In this document: positions 44,046 to 55,967 of the stretch, one piece after another | Position numbering within the stretch: the stretch's first letter is position 1 | Layout of the letters: every line of letters starts with the position of its first letter | Source of the DNA: Procambarus clarkii | Lineage: Eukaryota; Arthropoda; Malacostraca; Decapoda; Cambaridae | Reading direction: 5' to 3' | Assembly: GCF_040958095.1 (NCBI RefSeq) | Contig: NC_091188.1 | Coordinates: 37,603,102-37,667,101, forward strand | DNA length: 64,000 nucleotides | Made by a program: the position numbers and the translations under genes | The notes under the pieces: model-generated | Seen by the model: only the letters and a program-made list of their open reading frames with translations | Databases searched by the model: none | What the model was told of the DNA's origin: nothing

Positions 44046-45262
44046 GCAAAAAAAGTTCCCTCATTTGTTTTTCTCTACCGTCGTCAGGTTCAGTTCATTC
44101 AGTCGCTCTTCACACCCCATCCCTTGCAATTCTGGCACAAGCCTCGTCGCAAACTAATGACAATTTTCCAGTTTCCTTATGTGTTTCTTCAGGTGGGGAC
44201 TCCATGATGGCGCGGCATACTCTAAGACTGGCCTCACGTGGGCAGTGTAAAGCGCCCTAAATGCCTCCTTACTTAGGTTCCTGAATGATATTCTAACCTT
44301 GGCTAGCGCAGAATATGCTACTGTCGTTATCCTATTGATATGTGCCTAAGGAATGAGGTCCACTCCCACGTTTCCTTCTCAGGTTGTCAAAGATATGTAG
44401 TTCCCCTTCATTGTGTACTGTCCTTTTGGTCTGCTGTCACCTAGTCCGCTTTCCATCACTTTATATTTGCTCGTGTTGAACTCCAGTAGCCATTTCTCTG
44501 ACCATTTCTGCAACCTGTTTCAGTTCTCTTGGAGGATCCTACAATTTTCATCTGTCACAACGCGTCTCGTTAATTTCGCGTCATCCGCGAACATCGACAT
44601 ATACGACTCAACTCCTGTAGACATGTAATTTATGTATATTAGAAATAGAACTGGTCCCAGCACTAAGCCTTGAGGTACTCCACTCGTTATTGTCCACCAG
44701 TCCGACTTCTCGCCCCTTACTGTTACTCTCTGGCACTTGTCTATTAGGTAATTCCTTACCCCCATGTTGGTTACGGCTTTTCCGCTTACTCCCGCCTGCC
44801 TCTCTCGATCACAAAGCAGTCTTCTGTGCGGTACAGTACCAAAGGCTTTTTAGCAGTCCAGAAATAAAGTCGGCCCATCCTGCCTTATTTTTGTTACGTT
44901 ATCATAGAATTTGATAGGTTTGTTACGCATGATTTCTCTTCCCTGAACTTATGTTGGTATTGTTTATGGACCTAATTCTCTGTCTAAGTGTGTACCCAGT
45001 CTTAACCTCATTATTCTTTAAAGTACTTTAGAGGAAAAGCTTGTCAGGGATACTTGTCTGTAGTTAAGTGCCTCTTAACTGCCTTTATCTCTTTTCTTGA
45101 AAATGGGTAACACATTTGCCTTCTTCCAGCAACTGGGCAACTCTCCCTTCGTAAGCGATTCAATAAAGATCCTTGCCGGAGGTAGGCTGAGGGTCTGCGC
45201 TGCATCTTTTAGTATCCACGGTGATATATTGTCTGGTCCAACTGTTTTAGTTTCATCCAGTG

Positions 45263-45515
45263 TCGGGAGCCGGTCGGCCGAGCCGACAGCACGCTGGACT
45301 TGTGATCCTGTGGTCCTGGGTTCGATCCCAGGCGCCGGCGAGAAACAATGGGCAGAGTTTCTTTCACCCTATGCCCCTGTTACCTAGCAGTAAAATAGGA
45401 ACCTGGGTGTTAGTCAGCTGTCACGGGCTGCTTCCTGGGGGAGGAGGCCTGGTCGAGGACCGGGCCGCGGGGACACTAAGCCCCGAAATCATCTCAAGAT
45501 ATCCTCTCTCAAGAT
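45263..45515 (+). mobile_element. SINE A2 nested in the LINE
   Basis: Head GGGAGCCGGTCGGCCGAGCC, B box GGGTTCGATCCCAGG, GAGAAACAATGGGCAGAG, central domain, GAGGACCGGGCCGCGG, CATCTCAAGATATCC tail. AGTGT occurs at both borders and may be the target duplication. Confidence 0.9.
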
Positions 45516-45751
45516 AGTGTTGTCAACTGTGTCATTACCTCATCTGCTGTCACCTCAATATTTGTAAGTCTCTCATCTAGGGTCATCTCTTCTTGTAACA
45601 GAGTTGCTCAGGCTCGGTTCTGAACACTCCATGGAAACTGGCGTTCAGTACCTCACAGATTTCCTTGTCGTTCTCTGTACACACCCGTCCCGTTTTTAAA
45701 AGTCATGTCACTTGGTCGTTCACTGTCACTTTCCTTCTTATATGGTTATTT

Positions 45752-46006
45752 CGAGGTTATCTTGAGATGATTTCGGGGCTTAGCGTCCCCGCGGCCCGGT
45801 CCTCGACCAGGCCTCCTTTTTGTTACACACCCCCAGGAAGCAGCCCGTAGCAGCTGTCTAACTCCCAGATACCTATTTACTGCTAGGTGAACAAATGCAT
45901 CACGATGAAAGAAACTCTGTCCATTTCTTTCCGCCTCCGCCGGGGATCGAACCCGGAACCTTAGGACTAAGAATACCGAGCGCTGTCCACTCAGCCGTCA
46001 GCCCCC
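45752..46006 (-). mobile_element. SINE A1 nested in the LINE
   Basis: Tail CGAGGTTATCTTGAGATG, then GCGGCCCGGTCCTCGACC, central domain, B-box complement GGGGATCGAACCCGG and a head ending CAGCCGTCAG. A C run of ten follows. Confidence 0.9.
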
Positions 46007-46234
46007 CCCCCCCTAATTTTGGTTGCTTTTTGGCTTTGATAGCAATATCATGCCCTTATTTTCTTCCCGATACTCTCCTTTTATTAATGTAATCAACTAC
46101 TCCTAGCTCTGTTGTATCTATTCCTGTTTTCATCTGACATTTCTTTTCTGTACTTCCTCCACTCCCTCCTGCTTCTCATTTTTGCTCCTGACACTGTCTG
46201 TTAAACCTTGGGTTATTATATTCCTTCCTGTTGA

Positions 46235-46400
46235 CCAGACCACACACTAGAAGGTGATAGGACGACGACGTTTTGGTCCATCCTGGACCATTCCCAAGTC
46301 GATTGTCAAGTCACAATGGACTTGAGAATGGTCCAGGACGGACCGAAACGTCGTCGTCCCTTCAATTTCTAGTGTGTGGTCTGGTCAACATACTTCAGCC
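46235..46400. repeat. Foldback of hammerhead-like family 2, nested in the LINE
   Basis: ACCAGACCACACACTAGAAG at the left pairs with the complement CTTTCTAGTGTGTGGTCTGG-type sequence at the right. Between them lie inverted family 2 motifs. The plus copy (about 46318-46356) keeps TTGAGAA and GAAACGTC with a 3-bp stem I. The minus copy has TTGGGAA and AAAA, so it is dead. Confidence 0.85.
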
Positions 46401-46741
46401 ACGTTATTGTGACTCATCGCCTGCATATTCCCTCCTGCTTTTCCCTTATTGCTGATATGAAACTCTCTTCGGCCGCCTTGTAATTCTATTTGACTACGTC
46501 CATCATTTCTTGAACTGGTTTTCTTCTAAGTTCTTCCTCCCACTGCACTTCTCGCAGTATTCCCTTATCCTTCTGTAATCCCCTTTCCTATATTGAACTC
46601 TCCTCTCCCAGCCTTTTGGCCTCGTGGTCACAATTTTCAGTTCGGTGATGTAGTCAAAGACCAGGACTCAATGATCACTGACTCCTAGTGGTATTTCATG
46701 TTCCAAATTCTCGATGTCTTGCTCGTTCTGGGTGAAAATCA

Positions 46742-47043
46742 GTGGCCAGATTCACGAAGCAGTTACGCAAGCACTTACGAACCTGCGACCAGATTCACGA
46801 AGCAATTACACAAGCACTTACGAACCTGTACATCTTTTCTCATTTTTTGGCGTTTTTGTCTACAATTATTAAACAGTTAATGAGCTCCGAAGCACCAGGA
46901 GGCTGTTTATAACAATAACAACAGGTGATTGGCAAGTTTTCATGCTTGTAAACTGTTTAATAAATGTAACCAAAGCCGTCAAAATTGACGAAAGATGTAC
47001 ACGTTCGTAAGTGCTTGCATAACGGCTTCGTGAATGTGGCCCT
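46742..47043. mobile_element. MITE-like inverted-repeat element, nested in the LINE
   Basis: Starts GGCCAGATTCACGAAGC and ends with its complement GCTTCGTGAATGTGGCC. The interior is a second long inverted repeat (AATTATTAAACAGTTAATG, GTAAACTGTTTAATAAATG). The left end has two terminal units. Related to 37772-38338 in inverted orientation. No ORF. Confidence 0.85.
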
Positions 47044-47649
47044 AGGTCTAAGGGGCTCTGTGTAACCCCTCATCTTTTCCTTGTGTCTTCCTTCACATGT
47101 TGTGTTAGGAAGTTCCTGTCTATAACATCTACTAACTTTGCTCCTCACGTTTCCTCCCCTCCATGGGGATTCCTTGATTCATAATTTATCTCTCCATGAT
47201 TTAGGTCCCCCATGACCAGCAGCTTCGCTCTCATCCTGTGGGCTAGTGTTGCTGCCTTCTGCAGTTCATCTATACATGCCTTGTTGTTGTCATCATACTC
47301 CTGCCTGGGTCTTCTACTGTTTGGTGGGGGATTGTAGATTACCAAGATCACAATCTTCCTCCCATCCGCTGTCAGAGTTCCATGTATGAAGCTTGTGCTT
47401 CCATTCGCTCCCCATTTCTCTAATTCCTTAAACTTCCATTTGCTGTTTATTAAGGGTGCTATTATCCTTCCTGTTTGTGTTCTTTCTTTCTTTTTCACTT
47501 GGTACTCCCTGGATACCAAGTGTTAAAGAATTGTATCCGTGATAATTGAATTCGGGATCATATCGTTAATTTTAGTTTCCACTATTGCAATAATGTCAGG
47601 ATTTGATTCATTAACATTTTCTTTTATTTCCTTTCCTGTGTGCGTGTGT

Positions 47650-48560
<911 letters not shown>

Positions 48561-48734
48561 GTGTGTGTGTGATATCGTTTCAATTCTTCTTGCATGATAA
48601 ATCTTTATATATGTGTATTTTTTCTATGCATAAACATACTCCAGCACAGGGACTTGGAGTGTAAAATATTTAATGACAATCTATCGCCAGCCAACCTGGC
48701 ACAAAATGGCGGCCATTGGCAGGAAGGGAAGGGA

Positions 48735-48935
48735 ACTATCAGGAGAAAGCACCAATTAGCAAGTACGACTATATAGCACTGGGAAGGGGTCAGGATAAGG
48801 ATTTGGGATGGGACGGGGGGGGGAAGAAATGGTGCCCAACCACTTGTGTGGACGGTCGGGGGGGGGTTGAACGCCGACCTGCATGAAGCGAAACCGTCGC
48901 TCTACCGTCCAGCCCAAGTGGTTGGGGGGTCTGGG
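48735..48935 (-). mobile_element. SINE C, inverted copy
   Basis: ATATAGCACTGGGAAGGGG to TGGGATGGGACGGG, then CCAACCACTTGTGTGG and CCGTCGCTCTACCGTCCAGC, the complement of the 53485-53690 copy. Confidence 0.8.
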
Positions 48936-49067
48936 TCCCCCGGCAAAACACGAGTCTTGGCTCCACCCTGCCAAGGACTCCACTATGGTCCGAAAATTAC
49001 AGGCAATGTGTCTCGGGTCATTACTGCCACTTTTAAGGCTCATCACTCGTGTTCTCCCGTGGTTCGT

Positions 49068-49402
49068 GTTCGTCCGTGAGTGAGGACCATGGTGACGGTC
49101 CGTCCGTGAGTGTGGACCATGGTGACGGTCCGTCCGTGAGTGTGGACCATGGTGACGGTTCGTCCGTGAGTGTGGACCATGGTGACGGTCCGTCCGTGAG
49201 TGTGGACCATGGTGACGGTCCGTCCGTGAGTGTGGACCATGGTGACGGTCCGTCCGTGAGTGTGGACCATAGTGACGGTCCGTCCGTGAGTGTGGACCAT
49301 AGTGACGGTCCGTCCGTGAGTGTGGACCATGGTGACGGTCCGTCCGTGAGTGTGGACCATGGTGACGGTCCGTCCGTGAGTGTGGAACATGGTGACGGTC
49401 CG
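49068..49402. repeat. 30-bp minisatellite (GTCCGTCCGTGAGTGTGGAC)
   Basis: Eleven units of exactly 30 bp with one or two substitutions (CATGGTGACG/CATAGTGACG). Each unit has CCGTGAGTG and a CCATGG site. ORFs on both strands are by-products. Confidence 0.97.
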
Positions 49403-49499
49403 TTCGGGTGTTCGGATCAGGAACTTCAAATCAGTGGTGTGGATAAATAGGCAGGAATGAGGTGAGGTGAGAAATAATGTATTTAATGAGATAATGGGA

Positions 49500-49945
49500 T
49501 ATTAATAAGGTATTAGTGAGATAAATGTGTATCAAAATTCCTACTCAAATCGCCCTTGAACTGATCAATCAAATATGGATCTAAATTATACAGATCACTA
49601 CTAATGTGCAAATTACATGATTTTGTATTTTGTATTAAAACAGATTCAATGATGTTTCTACTGAATGTACTTTTACAATTCGTTATTGAAGACTCCGTCT
49701 CCCAATCAATATGGTGAGAACGTTCTGACAAGTGAACAAACAACGCATTAGACCATTGGCCAATGTCTTAAAGAGTATTTATGTTGCGAAATTCTAAATT
49801 TCAAATCTTTGAATGTTTGCCCTACATAGAACCTATTATAGTCTTTACGAGGTGTTTTGTAAATGACACAATTATCACTAAAAGGACTGTTCCTAATATG
49901 ATTTTTTTTCAAATAGAAATTAATATTGTTATATGCTAACATACT
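49500..49945 (-). pseudogene. Second-family Penelope-like GIY-YIG nuclease fragment
   Basis: The minus strand encodes FSDNCVIYKTPRKDYNRFYV then GQTFKDLKFRISQHKYSLR. The VIYK...RFYVGQT pair corresponds to the GIY and YIG halves of the nuclease, followed by an RISQHK helix. After a frame change near 49745 it continues LFVHLSERSHHIDWETES and SRNIIESVLIQNT. The homologous part at 25859-26065 is more decayed. It differs from the family at 57589. Confidence 0.75.
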
Positions 49946-49959
49946 ATTTAGGGATTGGT

Positions 49960-50290
49960 TAGGTGTTTAGGTTCTGTTGGCGATTATTTGTATTTGTAGA
50001 ACGTGGGTGAAGCATTTATAGCGTTGTGGTTCGAACAAAATTCATCAGTGAAGCACTTGTTCCGGAAGTGGTCGGACGAAGTTAGTTATGAGTCGTGTGT
50101 AAACCGTTTATCATTCATAAACAGCTGAGATTTGGCGGGTGCATGGAATCACTTTTGGGTCTTTGTTTGGAGAATGGGCTGTTTACAGCGTTGTGTTTCG
50201 AACAGAGGTCGTCATTGAAGCACTCTTTGTGAAGTGTTCGATCAGTTGTGAGTCGTGTGTCAAACCGTTTTCCACTCATAAACAATGTGT
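49960..50290 (+). repeat. Dispersed repeat F, partially duplicated copy
   Basis: GTGTTTAGGTTCTGTTGGCG, GCGTTGTGGTTCGAAC, CTTGTTCCGGAAGTG and ACCGTTTATCATTCATAAAC occur, and a second diverged set follows (GCGTTGTGTTTCGAAC at about 50190). Other copies are at 55285-55620 (-) and 63270-63575 (+). Confidence 0.75.
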
Positions 50291-50427
50291 CTGATGACTG
50301 GATTAAGGCACAACTGGCCTCTGTTTATTAGAACGAGGCTCATCACCGACTTTCAGACGCCCAGACACGCTTCAAGATATCAGACGACCAAACACAACAT
50401 TCACTCCAAACATCTACATACCACCTA

Positions 50428-50495
50428 CACGGGCTACTCATGCCCGTGCTACCTCTAATGCTGACTCAATCTTCATCAACCAATCATCACTGATG
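50428..50495 (+). repeat. Short hairpin-bearing repeat
   Basis: ACGGGCTACTCATGCCCG retains the first hairpin. The second (GCTACCTCTAATGCTGAC) has lost its pairing. Confidence 0.5.
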
Positions 50496-50744
50496 GCGAG
50501 CCTGGGACTCATCACGCTCCCTATACACATGTTGTATACACAGGTCGTGAGGCCAGCCAGCTCTGTCTTGCTGACGCGTCGTGCTCTGAAGCGACTTCCA
50601 GCCGACCCGTTCATGGGGCCCACCGTCACAATGCTTCTCCTGCATTCGACTGGGTAATTGTGAACCTTTTGGCCTTCCCACGACACGACCAAGAGGTCGT
50701 GCTGCGGATTCTGACTTAACCAGAGTGTGAACGAACACTGCCCC

Positions 50745-51035
50745 TCCCCTGGGGACGACCTCCACTGGGGATGACCTGCCCTGGGATGACTTCCCCTGGG
50801 GACAACTTTTCTTAGGGACGACCTTCCCTAGGGACGACCTTCCCTGGGGACGACCTCCCCTGGGGACGACCTTCGCTGGGGGCGATCTCTCCTGGGGACG
50901 ACCTTCCTTGGGGACGACCTCCCCTGGAGACGACCTCCCCTGGAGACGACCTCCCCTGGGGGGACGACCTCCCCTGGGGGACGACCTCCCCTGGGGGACG
51001 ACCTCCCCTGGGGGGACGACCTCGGGACGCCTGGA
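50745..51035. repeat. Minisatellite GGGGACGACCTCCCCTG, 15-17 bp
   Basis: About seventeen units. The CTCCCCTGGGGA part is a near-perfect palindrome in most units. Confidence 0.95.
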
Positions 51036-51084
51036 TAACCACTCTGGTGGTCCGTAGCGAGAGTGGCTATCGTCAAGGCCAGAT

Positions 51085-51176
51085 GAGTTTCCCCCAACCC
51101 GTTACTCCTCGGCCCGGGTCACTCCCAGCGCCCCCCAACCCGTTACTCCTCGGCCCGGGTCACTCCCAGCGCCGAC
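51085..51176. repeat. 42-bp direct duplication
   Basis: CCCCAACCCGTTACTCCTCG...CACTCCCAGCGCC occurs twice in tandem. Confidence 0.95.
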
Positions 51177-51685
51177 AACTGAAAAACAAATACTAGACGT
51201 AATGCGCACAAAATATAAACGGAAGATTCATAACACAAAATGAAAATAAATGGTCGTGGAGGAGTTATAATGACCGGGGCGAACCATCGCTTGCTGGACG
51301 CCGAAAAATATCTTAATAATAAAGATAGTTTTTTTTATCCCTGGATGGAGTGGATAATGGGTTGGGTTTTGGCATGGGAGGGGGGGGGGGAGGGGGGGTC
51401 TATTAGCGTGGGGGTCCGCCAAGGTGTCATTACCATGGGGAAGTCTCCCTCATTAGCAAGACAAAGATGCAATCAACGTATTTCTACCCTATTTTCAATT
51501 AGGAGTTTGTACCGTGAAATTGTAGCTTCGTCTTGATTTACCTCCTTCAACCTACCGCAGGCCTGGTCGTGTGTGTACCGCCCGGGTACCGCTGGCTCTC
51601 CTCGTGTACCGTTTATGTGTCGTGTACCGTTTTGTACTGCTCTAGGCACCATTCAAGCACCGCGTGAAAATGCACCCACTGGTTT
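51177..51685. other. Unique stretch without a gene
   Basis: Contains a G-run (about 51380-51400) and GTGTACCG-rich sequence (51575-51660). A 98-codon ORF at 51240 has no recognisable domain. Confidence 0.4.
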
Positions 51686-51689
51686 CGCG

Positions 51690-51938
51690 TACCGTGGCTG
51701 AGCGGACAAAACACTAAACGAGTGATCCTGTGGTCCCGAGTTCAATCCCAGGCGCCGGAGAGAAGCTATGGGCAGAGTTTCTTTCACCCTGATACCTCCG
51801 TTACCTAGCAGTAAATAGGTACCTGGGAGTTAGTCAGCTGTCACGGGCTGCTTCCTGGGGGCTGGAGGCCTGGTCGTGGTCCGGGCCGGGGGGACGCTAA
51901 GCCCCGAAATCATCTCAAGATAACCTCAAGATAACCGT
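51690..51938 (+). mobile_element. SINE A2, full copy
   Basis: Head CCGTGGCTGAGCGGACAAAA, B box GAGTTCAATCCCAGG, GGAGAGAAGCTATGGGCAG, central domain, GTGGTCCGGGCCGGGGGG and a CAAGATAACCTCAAGATAACC tail. Confidence 0.92.
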
Positions 51939-51977
51939 TGTGGAGGGTAGGTTTCCCTTAAACAACACCGTCTGTCC

Positions 51978-52055
51978 CCCCGTACCGCACCGTACCGCAC
52001 TGTACCTCACTGTACCGCACTGTACCTCACTGTACCGCACTGTACCTCGTGTAGC
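51978..52055. repeat. 20-bp tandem GTACCGCACTGTACCTCACT
   Basis: Three to four units, the first ones diverged. Confidence 0.85.
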
Positions 52056-52213
52056 ACCCGTCTTCACGGCGTACCGCTAGCCCGTCTCTTTCACCCTCAG
52101 AGACAGAACCAGATTCTCGTGAAGAAAACTTAATGAAGGTTCTCCTGTCGCGTTGAGCCAGGCTCTTCACCACAGACGGGTCAGTGTGGCTCTTTCCCGT
52201 CTAAACATTGTGT

Positions 52214-52744
52214 TACTTTACGTAGAGTAGAGTCATTTGTGATGTGTTCAACATAACTTTACTTAGAGTAGAGTCATTTGTGATGTGTTCAACATAACTT
52301 TACGTAGAGTAGAGTCATTTGTGCTGTGTTCAACATAACTTTACTTAGAGTAGAGTCATTTGTGATGTGTTCAACATAACTTTACTTAGAGTAGAGTCAT
52401 TTGTGATGTGTTCAACATAACTTTACGTAGAGTAGAGTCATTTGTGCTGTGTTCAACATAACTTTACTTAGAGAAGAGCACTTTGTGCTGTGTTCAACAT
52501 AACTTTACTTAGAGAAGAGCACTTTGTGCTGTGTTCAACATAACTTTACTTAGAGAAGAGCACTTTGTGCTGTATTCAACATAACTTTACTTAGAGAAGA
52601 GCACTTTGTGCTGTGTTCAACATAACTTTACTTAGAGAAGAGCACTTTGTGCTGTGTTCAACATAACTTTACTTAGAGAAGAGCACTTTGTGCTGTGTTC
52701 AACATAACTTTACTTAGAGAAGAGCACTTTGTGCTGTGTTCAAC
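52214..52744. repeat. 41-bp minisatellite (AACATAACTTTACTTAGAGA)
   Basis: About thirteen units of 41 bp. The first six carry GTAGAGTCATTTGTG, the rest GAAGAGCACTTTGTGCTG, a sharp switch at about 52470. Confidence 0.95.
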
Positions 52745-52949
52745 AAGACACGACTCAGCTCACCTGCAGTTTCTCCCTCCTTGAATATACTGACAAAGGA
52801 GAAGCGACACTAGAGAGTCCCCTGCTCCCCTTCTCGTGTAAATACATAGGAATTATTACCTTCTCGTCCCGTTGATGAAACTATATAAATATTAGTCACA
52901 CAAGAAGATGGTAAAGTTAACAACGTTTCTGTCCCTCATAGACCACTAT

Positions 52950-53276
52950 ACTGAGGTTATCTTGAGGTTATCTTGAGGTTATCTTGAGGTAATCTTCAGG
53001 TTATCTGTGATGTTATCTTTAAGTTATCTTGAGGTTATCTTGAGGTTATCTTGAGGTAATCTTCAGGTTATCTTTGAGGTTATCTTTAAGTTATCTTGAG
53101 GTAATCTTCAGGTTATCTTGAGAGGATTTCGGAGCTTAGCGTCCCCGCGGCCCGGTCCTCGACCAGGCCTCCTTTTTGTTAAACACCCCCAGGAAGAAGC
53201 CCGTAGCAGCTGTCTAACTCCCAGGTACCTATTTACTGCTAGGTGAACAGGTGCATCAGGGTGAAAGAAACTCTGC
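52950..53276 (-). mobile_element. SINE A with a long tail
   Basis: A tail of about 165 bp (GAGGTTATCTT units with CAGGTTATCTT and TTTAAGTTATCTT variants) precedes the body on the plus strand. The body ends at the AAAGAAACTCTGC segment without a tRNA head. Confidence 0.88.
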
Positions 53277-53344
53277 AAAGAAACTAATTTGTAAGTTGCC
53301 TGGAATTATTCGCCACATCATTTCAGACAAGCAAAATATTCTAT

Positions 53345-53412
53345 TGACCTGGGCCCTAAAGGAGACTCGAACCCTGTACCCCAAGCGTGTGAGGTCGATG
53401 CTCACACATAGA
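53345..53412 (-). repeat. tRNA-like sequence
   Basis: The minus strand contains GACCTCACACGCTTGG and GGGTTCGAGTCTCC, of tRNA-arm spacing. Probably a tRNA pseudogene or SINE head. Confidence 0.4.
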
Positions 53413-53484
53413 ATAATTTAAGCAAAATATTCTAAGACGTTTAGATCGTCCAAGAGTGTGTGGAACAACGCTGACTTGACAAAT

Positions 53485-53690
53485 GTCTCTCAACCACTTG
53501 GGGTGGACGGTAGAGCGACGGTCTCGCTTCACACAGGTTGGCATTCAATCCCCCGACCGTCCACACAAGTGGTTGGGCACCATTCCTTCCCTCCGTCCCA
53601 TCCCAAATCCTTATCCTGACCCCTTCCCAGTGCTATATAGTCGTAATGGCTTGGCGCTTTCCTCCTGATAGTTCCCTTTTCTCACGCAAG
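53485..53690 (+). mobile_element. SINE C (tRNA-derived), fullest copy
   Basis: GGTGGACGGTAGAGCGACGG (A-box region), CATTCAATCCCCCGACC (B-box region), CACAAGTGGTTGGGCACC, CCATCCCAAATCC, CCAGTGCTATATAGTCG, GGCTTGGCGCTTTCC. Other copies are at 3045, 10425 and 48735. Confidence 0.82.
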
Positions 53691-53716
53691 GTAGTCTGCA
53701 GTATTTTGTTTCGTTG

Positions 53717-53795
53717 ACCAGACCACACACTAGAAAGTGAAGGGACGACGACGTTTCGGACCGTCCTGGACCATTCTCAAGTCGATTGTCTTGAT
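53717..53795 (-). repeat. Hammerhead-like family 2, single inverted copy
   Basis: ACCAGACCACACACTAGAAAG, the complementary motif and GTCGATTGTCTTGAT form one arm of the element seen as a foldback elsewhere. Confidence 0.85.
53746..53784 (-). ncRNA. Hammerhead-type ribozyme motif, family 2
   Basis: Minus strand: CGAC/GTCG stem I, core TTGAGAA, extra T, stem II GGTCC/GGTCC with a central T-T mismatch, GAAA, ACGT stem III, C at the cleavage position. The mismatch weakens stem II. Confidence 0.45.
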
Positions 53796-54239
53796 TTAGC
53801 TCGTCTCTGTGTTTATAAACCCTCGGGTCTATAAACACAGGATTTAGGATGCCATCTATGGGACGTCTGCCTTCTTGATCCACGAAGATTCATGATGTTA
53901 TTATGAGACAAATTGGTTTCGTCTGATCTGACCTCTGACACTAATTGCACTAACTGATCCGTGCACTAATTGTACACGATGAGAGGAGGTGTTGGGTGTG
54001 CGAGGCTGTTGTACGTGTATACGACATTAACAAATTGTGTAACTAGCTGCGTGAGATTGCCACTAGTTCGTCAGTAAACGAACTTTGGAGTTCATGAACC
54101 CCATTACGTGCCTCTGTAACCTCCCCCCCCCCAGGGGATGGGTATAGGGTGCATAATAAAGAAAGAAATTGAATTGTGAAGGACTTGAGCATTCTCTGGG
54201 AGCATTGTAATAGTCCTCTCCAGTAGATCTGACGACCTT
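53796..54239. other. Unique stretch without a gene
   Basis: Contains GGTTTATAAACC-like palindromes near 53812-53836 and a C run at 54122. No domain-bearing ORF. Confidence 0.45.
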
Positions 54240-54492
54240 GATGTCTGACAGCTGGGTGGACAGCGCTTCGGATTCGTAGTCCTCAGGTTCTGTGTTCGAT
54301 CCCCGGTGGAGGCGGAGACAAATGGGGAAAATGTATCTTTCACCCTGATACCCGTGTTACCTAGCAGTAAAACAGGTACCTGGGAGTTAGACAGCTGCTA
54401 CGGGCTGCTTCCTGGGGGTGGAGGCCTGGTCGAGGACCAGGCAGCGGGGACACTAAACCCCGAAATCATCTCAAGATAACCTCAAGATCAAG
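54240..54492 (+). mobile_element. SINE A1, full copy
   Basis: Head GTCTGACAGCTGGGTGGAC, B box TGTTCGATCCCCGG, central domain, GAGGACCAGGCAGCGG and a CAAGATAACCTCAAGATC tail. Confidence 0.92.
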
Positions 54493-54597
54493 AAAATAAC
54501 CTGTTATCTCCTGAGATAAGGTGCTGTTTAAACAATACTTCTTGATACTTCTTGAGCTACAGTTCATCTCCCAAGACGTTTTGTGCATTTTACCTTA

Positions 54598-54865
54598 CTA
54601 GTCTCCGTGGCGTAGTGGTTAAGAAGCTCGTCTGGCGTTCCGCGATCGCTTTGTCATGGGTTCGTATCCTGGCCGGGGAGGATATACTGGGCCCAAAACC
54701 TTAATTGTAGCCTCTGTTTAACGCAACAGTAAAGTGGATACCTAGTTGTTAAAACAATTCTTCGTGGGGGTCGTATCCCAGGGAACATAGGATTAAGGAC
54801 TTGCCCGAAACGCTGCGTGTATTAGTGGCTGTACAAGAATGTATGAACTCTTGTATATATAAAAA
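54598..54865 (+). mobile_element. SINE D (tRNA-derived), full copy
   Basis: GTCTCCGTGGCGTAGTGG, B box GGGTTCGTATCC, GGCCGGGGAGGA, GCCCGAAACGCTGCGTG and a TTGTATATATAAAA tail. Closely matches 38475-38740. Confidence 0.87.
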
Positions 54866-54984
54866 AAATATAAAAAAATTAAAACGTAACTTTAAAAGTA
54901 ACGTAACTAAAAGTAAAGAGAGTAATGGGCTGTTGTTACCTGCTGGTACCCTCCTTTATTGTTATTATTGATATTACTGAGAAA

Positions 54985-55150
54985 ATCCGTAGGGGCCGTG
55001 ATGTGGGTTCGAACCTATGCAGGGTTGTTCCCACGCACACGGTCTAGTGACTAGAAAGCGACATGGTCTAGACTAATGGTCTAGTGCGTGTGTGCGCATA
55101 ACACCCACCGCATGGGTTCGAATCCTCATTACGGTTCCCATGGATTTTCT
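54985..55150. repeat. Inverted pair of tRNA-like sequences, second type
   Basis: GGGGCCGTGATGTGGGTTCG (minus-type) and CATGGGTTCGAATCCTC plus TACGGTTCCCATGGATTTTC (plus-type) flank GACATGGTCTAGACTAATGG. It has the same architecture as 1695-1930 and 38945-39135 but a different tRNA-like body. Confidence 0.65.
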
Positions 55151-55284
55151 CATTGATGCAGTCAAGTGTGCAGCCCGTCCTCATACTAGGCTGGTTAAAG
55201 CAGCGGCCGTCCTTCCCCCAGCCTGTCAAAGGCTGTCATAAACAAAGGGCCCAAAGACCATTCCATCCACCCGCCAACCCCCCC

Positions 55285-55620
55285 CCCCCCCCCCTTCCCC
55301 CCGCTGTTTATGAATGCAAAACAGTTTACACAGGACTCACAACTGCTGACGTTCGAACACTTCCGGAACAAGTGCTTCACTGACGACTGGTGTTCGAACC
55401 ACAACGCTGTAAATGCTTCACCCACGTACTACAAATACCAATAATCACCAACAGAACCTAAACACCTAACCTAACCTAACCTAACCTAACCTATGCCTAT
55501 ATATACACAATATGCTAATAAATTATAATATTAATTTATATTGGAGAAAATTTATATTTTGAATAAACAGCAAGTTAAAATTGATGACTGCGTCTTTGGG
55601 GTCGACCGCTGGATGGAATG
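55285..55620 (-). repeat. Dispersed repeat F with telomere-type CCTAA run
   Basis: GTTTATGAATGCAAAACAG, CACTTCCGGAACAAGTGC, GGTGTTCGAACCACAACGC, ACCTAACCTAACCTAACC (CCTAA units) and ATGCTAATAAATTATAATA. The complement of this block forms 63270-63575. Confidence 0.85.
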
Positions 55621-55673
55621 GACCTGGTCTGAAGACGGCTTGTAGTGTTTACTGAGTTGTTGTTGTTATTATT

Positions 55674-55830
55674 GGGTCCCGGTGGTACAGTCGGGTTCGT
55701 TCTTGACGCACAATCGAGAATACCGGGTTCGAATCCGGAACAGAAACGGTTGGGCACATTTTGTATCACCTAATGCCTCTGTTCACCTAGCAGTAAGTAT
55801 GTACTCAGGAGTTAGTAATTCAACCTTGGG
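55674..55830 (+). mobile_element. tRNA-derived SINE, head type of 1218-1292
   Basis: GGGTCCCGGTGGTACAGTCG, B box GGGTTCGAATCC, then the shared central domain in diverged form (CACCTAGCAGTAAGTATG, GGAGTTAG). This is a fifth head on the same central domain. Confidence 0.7.
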
Positions 55831-55967
55831 GGGGGGGGTCCTCATTATATATAAGCCTAACGTGTATACATACACACTGGTTGCCTGTCACCGACACAAT
55901 GAATTAAACTGAATTATTGAAAAACAATAATCACTTGTTCTTTGAAAATGTTCACCTGTTCTGTGAA

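Larger units (their letters stand above)
44046..47645 (-). pseudogene. Long LINE (CR1/Jockey-like) with AP-endonuclease and RT, four nested insertions
   Basis: Minus strand, 5' to 3'. The AP-type endonuclease part is 47519-47145, with VILVIYNPPPNS and LLVMGDLNHGEINYES (the GDxNH catalytic signature of LINE endonucleases). Diverged sequence follows, then RT at 44765-44520 with VTVRGEKSDWWTITSGVPQG, VLGPVLFLIYIN and FADDAKL, then C-terminal sequence to 44046. The body is split by a MITE (46742-47043), a foldback (46235-46400) and two SINEs (45752-46006 and 45263-45515). Stops and frame changes are frequent. The protein would nick DNA and copy its RNA by target-primed reverse transcription; this copy cannot. 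Confidence 0.82.

Noticed and set aside
43323-44064. ORFs of 170-230 codons across the gap
   Set aside because: They consist of N bases read as unknown residues.
55455-55490. Telomere candidate (CCTAA run)
   Set aside because: Only about five units inside a dispersed element that also occurs at 63270-63575.
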